Positions 1 through 8,245 of a stretch of 64,000 nucleotides of DNA are shown here, in pieces (positions within the stretch are counted from its first letter, which is position 1; each line of letters begins with the position of its first letter). The stretch covers positions 2,418,001-2,482,000 of the forward strand of contig NZ_CP192260.1 in NCBI RefSeq assembly GCF_050574275.1, given 5' to 3'. Under the pieces are notes generated by a model. That model was not told where the DNA came from and searched no databases. It was given only the letters and a program-made list of their open reading frames with translations. Both the position numbers and the translations under genes were made by a program. The DNA comes from Virgibacillus_F flavescens. GTDB lineage: Bacteria > Bacillota > Bacilli > Bacillales > Amphibacillaceae.

Positions 1-1
1 A

Positions 2-439
2 GCATCTTTGGCATATATACCTGCAGTTTTTATTCTTTTTTTAGTGGGATTAACATTTGGTTACATACTCTTTATCAAATTAATCTTACCATTCCTACTT
101 TCCTTAAACGATGGAATGTTTGATCAGCTGTTTACAGTGGATAAATATTTCAAATTTCTATTAAGGGTCACCGTTCCATTTGCAATATTGTTTGAAATAC
201 CGGTTGTGGCAATGTTTCTTACTAGTCTTGGAATAATTACACCTGATTTTTTGAAAAAGATTAGGAAGTACGCTTACTTTGTTCTCGTGATAATTGGAGC
301 TATTGTGACTCCACCGGATTTTGTTCTGCAAATAGTGGTAGCAATACCATTGATTATCTTATATGAAATCAGTATTTATTTTGCACAGATAGTTTATAAT
401 AAACGACTTAAAAAGCATCAGGAATTTATGGATGAGTAA
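2..439 (+). CDS. tatC: Sec-independent protein translocase TatC (3' part)
   Basis: This is the C-terminal part of the multispanning membrane subunit of the twin-arginine translocase, which recognises Tat signal peptides and passes folded proteins across the membrane with TatA. The frame is open to the left edge of the window, so the start lies outside. About 145 residues are visible, with at least four hydrophobic segments. The family-typical region around 'TVPFAILFEIPVV' and the 'GAIVTPPD' loop before the last helices are present, followed by a charged tail. The next gene (yozE) starts 15 bases downstream on the same strand. The family call is strong; the length of the missing part cannot be judged. 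Confidence 0.93.
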   Translation, partial: ASLAYIPAVFILFLVGLTFGYILFIKLILPFLLSLNDGMFDQLFTVDKYFKFLLRVTVPFAILFEIPVVAMFLTSLGIITPDFLKKIRKYAYFVLVIIGAIVTPPDFVLQIVVAIPLIILYEISIYFAQIVYNKRLKKHQEFMDE

Positions 440-453
440 GTGAGGTGCATTGA

Positions 454-672
454 ATGCGTTCGTTTTATCATTTTATTTTAACTTACAGAGGAAAGAAGAT
501 GCCCACCGATGAAAGTCGATTAGCTGACTTTGCATTTTATGATGCTAGTTTTCCGAAACATTCAACGGACTATGATGAAATCAGTAATTATTTAGAATGG
601 AATAGTCCATTTACAAATGCATTGCGAGTGTTTGATGAAATGTGGGACGTGTATGTAATAAGAGAAAAATAA
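454..672 (+). CDS. yozE: YozE family (UPF0346) small protein
   Basis: A 72-residue cytoplasmic protein of the YozE SAM-like family, whose biochemical role is unknown. It carries the family's 'SFYHFILTYR' start, 'FPKHSTDYDEISNYLE' centre and 'FDEMWDVY' end, and is of normal family length. The ATG is preceded by a gaggtg ribosome binding site. It follows tatC by 15 bases and is closed by a strong hairpin terminator, so it is probably the last gene of that transcript. Confidence 0.9.
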   Translation: MRSFYHFILTYRGKKMPTDESRLADFAFYDASFPKHSTDYDEISNYLEWNSPFTNALRVFDEMWDVYVIREK

Positions 673-710
673 ACATGCTCTGGTATCCAATACCAGGGCA
701 TGTTTATTAT
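672..710 (+). terminator. Rho-independent terminator after yozE
   Basis: Arms acatgctctggta and taccagggcatgt pair around a short tccaa loop (one mismatch), followed by a T-rich tail. It lies directly behind the yozE stop codon. Confidence 0.85.
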
Positions 711-766
711 AGGTAACTCAACTTTTACCGAATAAATAAGTTAGTGCTTCCTGTAATAGTTGAATA

Positions 767-822
767 AGCACGCAATCATTTATTGTAGTTTACGCAAAAT
801 CTCTAAACTGCGAATTAACAGC
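767..822 (-). repeat. Intergenic repeat module R3, copy 1
   Basis: Read on the minus strand, this stretch matches 23343-23396 on the plus strand at roughly 80% over about 54 bases. Shared blocks include cgcagt, tagagattttg and aactacaata. It has no coding potential that I can support. The matching copy also lies beside the GC-rich repeat of module R1, so these modules travel together in gaps of this genome. Confidence 0.75.
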
Positions 823-848
823 AACGAGATTCCCGCTGATGGCGATCC

Positions 849-901
849 TACTTGTGCCACAAGCAGGTGGCCACTGAAAAAGTTGTGTGTGGCACGAAAT
901 A
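849..901 (+). repeat. Imperfect inverted repeat (hairpin)
   Basis: The segment cctacttgtgccaca near 849 pairs imperfectly with tgtgtggcacgaaatagg ending near 901. It sits just left of the larger 919-1153 element. It may be part of the same mobile or structural unit; its function is unknown. Confidence 0.5.
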
Positions 902-918
902 GGTAGATCTATTTTCGA

Positions 919-1153
919 ATCTTCGAATATACTTCACTTTCCGCGGGCACGGCTTCAGCTTCCTTGCCCCAGCAAGGGGTATGCCAACGTTGTCCGCAAA
1001 GGACGGGTTTAGTTGGCCCTCATTTATAAACCGCTTTCCTGTGGGATCTTCAGCTCGCGCTGTTCCCACAGGATAAGGAAAGCTTACCTGAAAAGGCATC
1101 GCAAGAAGAAAAAGTGTTTTTCTTTTTCGAGAAGTCATCGTATATTCGAAGAT
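919..1153 (-). repeat. 235-bp intergenic element with 13-bp perfect terminal inverted repeats, containing a GC-rich repeat (R1, copy 1)
   Basis: The ends are the exact inverted pair atcttcgaatata (919-931) and tatattcgaagat (1141-1153). Inside, on the minus strand, lies a degenerate copy of a GC-rich repeat I recognise from many Bacillaceae intergenic regions, with blocks cctgtgggaacagcgcgagc, tgaagatcccacagg and ctgaagccgtgcccgcgg. The core is interrupted by about 50 unrelated bases. The base composition is much richer in GC than the neighbouring genes. An open frame through it (96 codons, minus) is best read as accidental. The terminal inverted repeats make it resemble a small non-autonomous element; no flanking target duplication is obvious. 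Confidence 0.7.
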
Positions 1154-1198
1154 GTTAAGTTAAGGTAAGAAATTAAATTTTTAAGATCAATCTCTTTT

Positions 1199-1297
1199 TC
1201 AGTGACATTTGTCGCACTCCAGTATCTCATCGATGACTTCCATCGTCACAGATTTATTAAACGCACTTTTGATATCTATGTCTATTTCAACATCCAT
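1199..1297 (-). other. Short ORF remnant (32 codons), origin unknown
   Basis: An ATG-started frame on the minus strand encodes a 32-residue acidic peptide beginning MDVEIDIDIKSAF and ending ECDKCH. It has no convincing ribosome binding site, and the frame upstream runs into repeat copy 2. The composition looks coding-like, so it may be the tail of a decayed gene cut by the repeat. I do not recognise the family. Confidence 0.25.
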
Positions 1298-1313
1298 TAG
1301 CTTAACCAGTCCT

Positions 1314-1420
1314 GGTGAGCGGAGGGCGGTGACTCCTTCGGGAACAGCACGAGTCTGAAGACCCCGCTCTCGAGGAGACTGAAGCCGCGCCCGAGGAAAG
1401 CATCCGCCCGGAGCGACCCT
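1314..1420 (+). repeat. GC-rich Bacillaceae intergenic repeat R1, copy 2
   Basis: The repeat has the order gagcggagggcggtgactcc, gggaacagcacgag, ctgaagaccccgc, gaggagactgaagccgcgcc, gaaagcatccgcccggagcg. The ends form an imperfect inverted repeat (ggagcggagggcgg and ccgcccggagcg), and internal segments can pair as further hairpins. It is the same family as 919-1153 (opposite strand) and 23141-23262. A motif agttacgtcgcagttt at 1471-1486 follows it, as a similar one follows copy 3. Confidence 0.8.
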
Positions 1421-1685
1421 GGACGGCAGCTTCAGAATCTCTACTTGATAATAAAGCCAAATTTAAATCGAGTTACGTCGCAGTTTCCTTCTTCTACGAC
1501 AAAGTAACTAACAACATGTTTTAGTAATACATATATTTGTAATTCGTGTGAAGTAATATATTCTAAATGCTGCAAGAACGGTCTTTATCGCATTAATTAA
1601 CAATTTTCTGTCTGCGAAAATGGCTTAAGTAAGAAAATATTTCTAGGATACGTGATAAAATAAAAGAAGCTTGGGGGGTCTATTC

Positions 1686-2837
1686 ATGAAAATATTACAT
1701 ACTGCCGATTGGCATTTAGGGAAAATTGTAAATAGCGTCCATATGACAGAAGAACAAGACTATATTTTGAATGAAATAATAGAGATAACAAAAACTGAAA
1801 AACCTGACGCAATAATTGTTGCGGGTGATTTGTATGACCGGGCAGTACCACCAAGAGAAGCTGTTGAACTACTTAATAGAATACTAACTACGTTAATTGT
1901 CGAGCTGCAAATACCAGTTTTAGCAATTGCAGGTAATCATGACAGTCCGGACAGGTTAGACTTCGGTTCTCAATTGTTTCGTTCACAGCAATTATATATA
2001 AAGTCAAAGCTTGATATAGATATGACCCCTGTGATTATTAACGATGAATACGGTCCTGTTCATTTTCATTTAATCCCATATTTGGAACCGGCAGAGGTAA
2101 GGGAATTATTTGAGGACGATACCATTAATTCTCACCATACAGCAATGGAAGCAATTATAAATAAAATAAACGAATCAATTGATAAAACGCAACGTCACAT
2201 TTTTGTAGGGCATGCTTTTATTGCTGGCGGCATGGAAACGGAATCAGAAGAAAGATTATCCATGATCGGCGGAAGCCCTTATGTTAATGTCAGCTTATTT
2301 AACGATTTTAATTATGTAGCTTTAGGACATTTGCATCAGGCTCAACAAATAAAAAGTGAAGTTATCAGATATAGTGGCTCTATCTTAAAATACTCGTTTT
2401 CAGAAGCAACACATAAGAAAACAATTACAATGGTTGAATTGAACAGTGATGGATCGTGCAGCACCTCTTATGTGCCATTAAGGCCGAGACGTGACATGAA
2501 GGTTGTAGAAGGTTATTTTGATGACTTATTAAATGAACCTATTGAAAATAATGAAGATTACATGCATGTAAGCTTGCTCGATAATGGTCAAATAATTGAT
2601 CCAATGAATAAACTCCGTAAGGTTTATCCAAATATTTTGAGGCTGGAACGCAAATCAATGACATCAACAAAAAGCTTGAACGATCTTCAAAAAATAAGAC
2701 AACAGCAAACTAAATCGCATACTGAACTATTCGCTCAGTTTTATAAGGAAATAAAAGGTGAAACAATACCAGAAACAAGTATGAAACATGTAGAAAAAGT
2801 AGTTAACCAACTCGTCTCTGATGAAAGGGGGGAATAG
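1686..2837 (+). CDS. sbcD: Exonuclease SbcCD subunit D
   Basis: This is the nuclease subunit of the SbcCD (Mre11-Rad50 type) complex that opens DNA hairpins and trims blocked ends. The 383-residue protein shows the calcineurin-like phosphoesterase motifs in order: TADWHLGK near residue 7, GDLYDRA, AGNHDSPDR, GHAF and GHLHQAQ, which supply the two-metal ligands. I place the start at the ATG at 1686, seven bases after a ggggggt ribosome binding site; a TTG 15 bases upstream overlaps that site and is less likely. The stop is two bases before the sbcC start, a normal co-transcribed pair. Confidence 0.96.
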   Translation: MKILHTADWHLGKIVNSVHMTEEQDYILNEIIEITKTEKPDAIIVAGDLYDRAVPPREAVELLNRILTTLIVELQIPVLAIAGNHDSPDRLDFGSQLFRSQQLYIKSKLDIDMTPVIINDEYGPVHFHLIPYLEPAEVRELFEDDTINSHHTAMEAIINKINESIDKTQRHIFVGHAFIAGGMETESEERLSMIGGSPYVNVSLFNDFNYVALGHLHQAQQIKSEVIRYSGSILKYSFSEATHKKTITMVELNSDGSCSTSYVPLRPRRDMKVVEGYFDDLLNEPIENNEDYMHVSLLDNGQIIDPMNKLRKVYPNILRLERKSMTSTKSLNDLQKIRQQQTKSHTELFAQFYKEIKGETIPETSMKHVEKVVNQLVSDERGE

Positions 2838-2839
2838 CT

Positions 2840-5800
2840 ATGCGTGCTATTTCACTAAGTTTGAAAGCATTTGGACCATACTGGGAACAGCAAACTATTA
2901 ATTTTGAGGACTTAGGAGGAGAATCGATTTTTCTCATTACTGGTCCAACTGGCGCTGGAAAAACTACGATTTTTGATGCGATTTGCTATGCATTATATGG
3001 CCGTGCAAGTGGATCTGATCGTGATCAGGATTCCTTACGCAGTCATTTTGCAACGATGGAGGATTATACCGAGGTGAAATTTCAATTTGCCTTAAATCAA
3101 AAAGAGTATGTTGTTAGCCGCAGTCCAAAACAATATAAGAAAAAAGAACGCGGGGAAGGATTTACAGATGATCCCCCTAAGGCAATTTTATACGAAGTGA
3201 AAAATGGGGAGAAAATCTTACTATATTCCCGAATTAAGGAAGTTAACGAAACACTTGAAAGTAAATTAGGGTTCGATTATGAACAGTTTCGTAAGATGAT
3301 TCTTATTCCACAAGGAGAATTCCGTAAACTGATTTCGGAAAACAGTAAGGAACGAGAAGCTGTTCTGCAAAATATTTTTCATACGTATTTTTACGAACGA
3401 ATGTCTGATCAATTAAAAACAGAAGCTCGAACGCTAAAAGATAAAATTGTATTTATCGAACAAGCAATTCATCAGGAATTAAGTAAGATAGAGTGGACAA
3501 ATATATCGCCTGATGAGTCCGATACGATTAAACTTACGTTGGAAAAATTAAAAAATGAAATTGTTGAAACGAAGAAATTAAACGTGAATGAAATTAGTAA
3601 AAGAGATCAACATCAACAAGGATTACAGTTGCTCCAACAATCATTGCAACATGCAAAAACTTTAGAAGAAAAATATACACAAAAGCAAACATTGGAAATG
3701 GAGCAAAAGGAATTAGATAAGAGGAAAGAATCAATTCAAGAAACGAAAAAAAAGCTGGAAGCTGCAGCAAGTGCATCGAAAGTTATTCCATTTGAAGAAC
3801 AAATGATGGAGAGGTTACAAGAGTCTAAAGAAGAAGAAAAAGGACTTCATCTTCAGTCTGATCGAGTAAATAGATTAGAGAATGAGTTTGAAATCATCTC
3901 GAAGTCATATAATGACCAACTTAAAGAAGAAGATGCACGTGATCAATTTAAAGCAACAATCAGTAAAGAAAAACAGCAGCTTGAATATGTAAATCTTTAT
4001 TTGAAGTTTTCCGATGAATTAACAAAGCTAAAAAAAGAACGGAACGAAATAAATAATGAATTAACGAATCTGGATAGTCAAAGTAATGCAATTGAGAGAA
4101 AAATCAAGGAAACAGATGTTAGTTTGCAAAGTGAACAAATGTTAACCAAACAGTACTATGAGATGAAAGAACAATGTGAAAAAGCAAATCAAATAATACA
4201 ACAGTTAACAAAATTGAATTTAGAGGATGAAAAATTGGTTGCGTTACGTTCCGATTATTTGAAAATCAAAGTAAGCTTTCAACAGAAGCAAACAGAACTT
4301 ACTAAAACGCGCGAGGAATATAAGAAATTAGAATCTATGCAAAAGAAAGAGTATGCAGTGGTTCTTGCAGCACAATTAGATAATCGAATGCCTTGTCCAG
4401 TTTGTGGATCTCATCAACATCCTGACAAAGCTCATAATCACGAAGACACCCTTGACTGGAAACGTATGGAAGTTATTGAAAACAAATTACGCGAAGATGA
4501 GAAAAGTGTTGAGGATTTTCAAAAAACGTATGTAGACAGCAAATCAGAAGGTCAGAGTCAACGATTATTAGTTGATAAACTTGAAGAAGAAATTAAGAAC
4601 AATTTACCTGAATTCGAGAGAAGTGAACGAAGAAAAATATTTGATCAATGGAAAGAAAAATCCTTGGAGTATCAAGGGAAGCGTAATGAAATTCATCATC
4701 GACTGGAAAGTTTTCAACAAATTAAAGCTGATAGAGAAGGGCTAATAAGCCAAAAGGAGACAGTTAAACAAACGTTTGATCAATTATCTAAAAACTATCA
4801 AGCTTCAAATGACAGCTTAGTTAAATACGAATATAAAGTGGAAGATCTAAAGAAAAGCATTCCTGAAAACGTAACTGATCCGTATAAATTTGAACTTGAA
4901 ATTACAGAAAAAGAAAAAACATATACTAAATGGATAAATACTTGGCAGCAATTGAAAAAGGATTATCAGGATTCTAGAGATAGGATTCAAAAAGAGAAAA
5001 CAATTTTGGAAGAAAAACAAAAAAACGCAAAGAGAGCAAGAGATAACTACGTTAAATACGATTCATTATTTAAGAAACAGGTAGAAGTTTTTGGTTTTAA
5101 TTCAGTAGAATTGTACAAAAATGCGATTCTTTCTGATGAGGAACAATTAAAGTTACAGAATTCGGTTCAAACTTATGAAAAGCGTAGTGAGGAAATTTCT
5201 TACACGTTAAAAAACATAATTAATGACATTCATGGGAAAGAAATGCCGGACATCGAAAAACTGAATTCTGATTTAACTAAAGCTCAACAGGAGCTGGATA
5301 ATATTAATGAGCATGTACAGCTTTTGAGAATGAAAGTAACAAGTCACGACCGGATCTATCAATCAGTTACAAAACAGTACGAGGAACAGGTTGAACTGGA
5401 AAGTGATTACTATGCGATTGGGGAATTAGCTGATTTAGCACACGGAAACAATTCATTAAGATTGTCGTTTGAACGTTATGTTTTAGCATCTTTTCTTGAT
5501 GAGATTATTCTTCAGGCAAACTTAAGGCTCGATCGGATGAGTGATCATAGATATCAACTGATTAGAAGTGAGCAAGTTGCTAAAAGGGGAGCACAAAGTG
5601 GGCTGGACTTAGAAGTTCTGGACCATCATACCGGCCAACAGCGGTCAGTAAAAACATTATCAGGGGGAGAAGGGTTTAAAGCATCACTTTGTTTAGCGTT
5701 AGGCCTAGCTGATGTTGTTCAGACCCATGCTGGTGGTGTTCAGTTAGACACATTATTTATTGATGAAGGATTCGGCACGTTGGACGAAGAATCCCTGCAA

Positions 5801-5956
5801 CAAGCAATCGATTGTTTAAAAGATTTACAGGAAAGCAATCGATTGCTCGGAATTATTTCACATGTTCCACACTTAAAGAGTGAAATACATGCAAAATTGC
5901 AAATAACTCCATCTAGAAATGGATCAAAATTTCAATTTCAATTTGGTAAAATCTAA
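2840..5956 (+). CDS. sbcC: Exonuclease SbcCD subunit C (SMC-like ATPase)
   Basis: This is the Rad50-type ATPase partner of SbcD. Of its 1038 residues, the N-terminal part holds the Walker A GPTGAGKTT (about residues 35-43). Long Lys/Glu/Gln-rich coiled coils surround the zinc hook CPVC at residues 519-522. The C-terminal part holds the signature LSGGEGFKASL and Walker B DTLFIDEGFGTLDEES. Two arms dimerise through the zinc hook, and ATP binding drives access of the SbcD nuclease to DNA ends. Length and architecture are complete. Confidence 0.97.
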   Translation: MRAISLSLKAFGPYWEQQTINFEDLGGESIFLITGPTGAGKTTIFDAICYALYGRASGSDRDQDSLRSHFATMEDYTEVKFQFALNQKEYVVSRSPKQYKKKERGEGFTDDPPKAILYEVKNGEKILLYSRIKEVNETLESKLGFDYEQFRKMILIPQGEFRKLISENSKEREAVLQNIFHTYFYERMSDQLKTEARTLKDKIVFIEQAIHQELSKIEWTNISPDESDTIKLTLEKLKNEIVETKKLNVNEISKRDQHQQGLQLLQQSLQHAKTLEEKYTQKQTLEMEQKELDKRKESIQETKKKLEAAASASKVIPFEEQMMERLQESKEEEKGLHLQSDRVNRLENEFEIISKSYNDQLKEEDARDQFKATISKEKQQLEYVNLYLKFSDELTKLKKERNEINNELTNLDSQSNAIERKIKETDVSLQSEQMLTKQYYEMKEQCEKANQIIQQLTKLNLEDEKLVALRSDYLKIKVSFQQKQTELTKTREEYKKLESMQKKEYAVVLAAQLDNRMPCPVCGSHQHPDKAHNHEDTLDWKRMEVIENKLREDEKSVEDFQKTYVDSKSEGQSQRLLVDKLEEEIKNNLPEFERSERRKIFDQWKEKSLEYQGKRNEIHHRLESFQQIKADREGLISQKETVKQTFDQLSKNYQASNDSLVKYEYKVEDLKKSIPENVTDPYKFELEITEKEKTYTKWINTWQQLKKDYQDSRDRIQKEKTILEEKQKNAKRARDNYVKYDSLFKKQVEVFGFNSVELYKNAILSDEEQLKLQNSVQTYEKRSEEISYTLKNIINDIHGKEMPDIEKLNSDLTKAQQELDNINEHVQLLRMKVTSHDRIYQSVTKQYEEQVELESDYYAIGELADLAHGNNSLRLSFERYVLASFLDEIILQANLRLDRMSDHRYQLIRSEQVAKRGAQSGLDLEVLDHHTGQQRSVKTLSGGEGFKASLCLALGLADVVQTHAGGVQLDTLFIDEGFGTLDEESLQQAIDCLKDLQESNRLLGIISHVPHLKSEIHAKLQITPSRNGSKFQFQFGKI

Positions 5957-6185
5957 TAGTACGTCATGTTTTTTGGTTATAAGATATAATTCGTCAATTT
6001 TTGCAGTTATTACTAAAATTAATGTTGTATTCTGCGCTTTCCCGGGAAATATTAACGTTTTCAAGTAAGAGAGGTCCATCGTCCAAAAGGGAAGGTGGCC
6101 ATTTTTCTATATGGATAGCCTACACCATTTTTAATGTTATACGTAAACTAATATAGATAAATCATTAAGAAATGAGGTATGTCAT

Positions 6186-6599
6186 ATGTTTCCGATAAAT
6201 AATCGTCCTTCTGTTCCACAACGTCAATTTACCGACCCATTTAGTGTGCGGCCACAACGTTCGGCACCTTATCCTGTTTCCAAACCGAGATCATCTGTAC
6301 CTTTATCTATCACTTCATTTTTGAACCCTAGTAATGGGGGTTTAACGAAAACACTATCTAATATACAGCAAGTTATGAATATGGTAGAATCCGCAGCACC
6401 AATGATTAAGGAATATGGACCAATGGTTAAAAATTTACCAGCAATGATTAAAATGATGAAAGCATTAAATGAACCGGATGAAATTGACAGCGAAACACAT
6501 ACTGATACTAAACAAAAGTCAACTAATTTCAATAGCTTAAACAAAGAATCAAAAAGCAGTAATGAATTTCATGAGTCCAAGCCAAAATTATTTATTTAA
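6186..6599 (+). CDS. YqfQ/VrrA-like protein
   Basis: A 137-residue protein of unknown function. The N-terminal third is rich in Pro, Arg, Ser and Gln. The middle has the family-like block FLNP, GGLTKTLSNIQQVMNMVE, MIKEYGPMVKNLPAMIKMMKAL. The tail is polar, low-complexity and rich in Lys, Ser, Asn and Glu. The central block resembles the YqfQ (VrrA) proteins of Bacillus, a family described as spore- or sporulation-associated; a YppG-like assignment is the alternative. An aatgaggt ribosome binding site precedes the ATG. It stands alone between sbcC and msrAB. Confidence 0.6.
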   Translation: MFPINNRPSVPQRQFTDPFSVRPQRSAPYPVSKPRSSVPLSITSFLNPSNGGLTKTLSNIQQVMNMVESAAPMIKEYGPMVKNLPAMIKMMKALNEPDEIDSETHTDTKQKSTNFNSLNKESKSSNEFHESKPKLFI

Positions 6600-6679
6600 G
6601 TTTAATAAGCCGAACACTTGATTTTTTATAAGAAAAAGGAAAAAATAGAGATGAGCTATAATTGGATTGGAGGAAGAAA

Positions 6680-7642
6680 ATGACTTCACATTTAGAAAAA
6701 GCCACATTTGCAGGTGGGTGCTTCTGGTGTATGGTGGAACCATATGATGAACGCCCGGGTATTAAAGAGGTTGTTTCAGGATATACAGGTGGTAGAACAG
6801 AAAATCCGACTTATGAAGAAGTTTGTTCCAATTCCACAGGACATTTGGAGGCAGTTCAAATAACATTTGAGCCAGATGTGATGCCATATGAAAGTATTGT
6901 TGAAACTTTCTGGCAGCAAATTGATCCTACAGATAGCGGCGGTCAATTTAATGATCGTGGAGAGTCCTATCAAACAGCTATATTTTACCACAATGAGAAT
7001 CAACGAATAATTGCAGAACAATCAAAACAAAAACTTGAAGAAAGTGGTAGGTTCAAAAAACCAATTGTAACAAAAATTATACCTGCTAAACACTTTTATA
7101 AAGCTGAAGATAAGCACCAGGATTACTTTAAAAAGCATTCATTTCATTACGGGTTATATAAAAAAGGTTCTGGAAGAGCTGATTTCATCAAAGAAAATTG
7201 GAAACCCACAAAAGATAAAGCAAAATTAAAAGAGCAGTTATCACCAATACAGTACAAGGTGACTCAGGAGAACGGAACCGAACGTCCTTTTCAAAATGAG
7301 TACTGGGACAATAAGGCAGACGGAATTTATGTGGATCTGATTTCTGGGGAAGTTCTATTTACATCTAAAGAACAATTTGATGCGGGCTGTGGTTGGCCAA
7401 GCTTTACCAAACCAGTAGATCAATATCACGTAACCGAAAAATCTGATTCCACTTTAGGTATGAGGAGGACGGAAGTGCGCAGTAAAACATCAGATTCGCA
7501 TCTCGGTCACGTGTTTAACGATGGACCAAAAGATAAAGGTGGTCTAAGGTACTGTATGAATTCTGCTGCACTTCGCTTTATACCAAAAGAACAAATGCGT
7601 GAAGAAGGATATGAAGCGTATTTACGTTTATTTAGCAGGTAA
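6680..7642 (+). CDS. msrAB: Fused peptide methionine sulfoxide reductase MsrA-MsrB
   Basis: This 320-residue fusion repairs both stereoisomers of oxidised methionine. The MsrA domain (residues 1-170) carries GGCFWC with the catalytic Cys14. The MsrB domain (about 190-315) carries GCGWPSF, SHLGHVFNDGP and the catalytic Cys292 in RYCMNS. The MsrB part lacks the paired CxxC zinc sites of some homologues. I choose the ATG at 6680, six bases behind a ggagg site, over a TTG 18 bases upstream. Many relatives encode the two activities as adjacent genes. Repeat R2 starts at the stop codon. Confidence 0.95.
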   Translation: MTSHLEKATFAGGCFWCMVEPYDERPGIKEVVSGYTGGRTENPTYEEVCSNSTGHLEAVQITFEPDVMPYESIVETFWQQIDPTDSGGQFNDRGESYQTAIFYHNENQRIIAEQSKQKLEESGRFKKPIVTKIIPAKHFYKAEDKHQDYFKKHSFHYGLYKKGSGRADFIKENWKPTKDKAKLKEQLSPIQYKVTQENGTERPFQNEYWDNKADGIYVDLISGEVLFTSKEQFDAGCGWPSFTKPVDQYHVTEKSDSTLGMRRTEVRSKTSDSHLGHVFNDGPKDKGGLRYCMNSAALRFIPKEQMREEGYEAYLRLFSR

Positions 7643-7725
7643 GCAAGTATAGACCATTTTTTACTGTAAAAGTGCAACTAAGACTTCTGCCATTAAAGCT
7701 TGCGATAATCCAAGTTTTCTAAACT
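7634..7725 (+). repeat. Two-hairpin intergenic repeat R2, copy 1
   Basis: The order is agcaggtaagcaagtata, ttttttactgta, aagtgcaactaagactt, gcgataatccaagttttctaaa. It aligns with 32429-32497 and 52862-52937. This copy is the longest, with about 14 extra bases in the second hairpin (ctgccattaaagct). The left end provides the stop codon of msrAB. Confidence 0.75.
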
Positions 7726-7782
7726 AAAATAGTTTAGTAATCATAATAACATTATGTAAACAAGATCTGTTGGAGGGATTCA

Positions 7783-7989
7783 ATGATACATTTAGATTGG
7801 GAAAAAAGGGATACAATTAAACAGATTGAATGTGTGCATGCTGATGCAACAAAATTCATCGTTCATCATAAATTAACACCAGGAAAGGTATATGATGTTA
7901 AAAATGAAACAGATGAATTTTATTTTATTATTGATAACAGTGATCGGATAGGCGGTTTCCGTAAAAATTATTTTTCCGAAGTAAAATAA
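7783..7989 (+). CDS. Small DUF6501-like protein
   Basis: A 68-residue soluble protein with no assigned function. The pattern 'IKCVHADA..F.V...LTPGKVYDVKNETDEFYFIIDNS..IGGF...YF' is a compact beta-rich domain that I associate, with moderate confidence, with the DUF6501 family of Bacillus. A ggaggg ribosome binding site lies eight bases before the ATG. It is monocistronic, ending in a hairpin terminator. Confidence 0.7.
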   Translation: MIHLDWEKRDTIKQIECVHADATKFIVHHKLTPGKVYDVKNETDEFYFIIDNSDRIGGFRKNYFSEVK

Positions 7990-8015
7990 CAGGGGATTAA
8001 CCCTGTTATTTTTTT
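7986..8015 (+). terminator. Rho-independent terminator
   Basis: Arms aacaggg and ccctgtt with loop gattaa are followed by seven T. It overlaps the stop of the preceding small gene. Confidence 0.88.
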
Positions 8016-8245
8016 ATTTTCTATATAAAGTGACTTACATAATCTTTATTCCTAAATATTTCGTAAAAAATATATTATATTTTAACTATTAATGATATAA
8101 TTTACTTACTATTTTCAATAATTTAAATTGTGTTTAGCTTTGAGTTAGATTTACTTTATATGAAAATAGTGATGAAAAACTTCTATTTTTGTATACTTTA
8201 ATCTAGAAAAGTTTATACTTTTAAATACAAAGGGGCTGAACAGCA

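Noticed and set aside
848..1138. 96-codon ORF on the minus strand
   Set aside because: It lies inside the R1 repeat element; the translation (for example VGTARAEDPTGKRF) is the well-known accidental reading of this GC-rich repeat, and there is no ribosome binding site.
5957..6185. Possible leader structure upstream of the YqfQ-like gene
   Set aside because: Weak ggcca/tggat pairings only; no recognised riboswitch core, T-box or T run.
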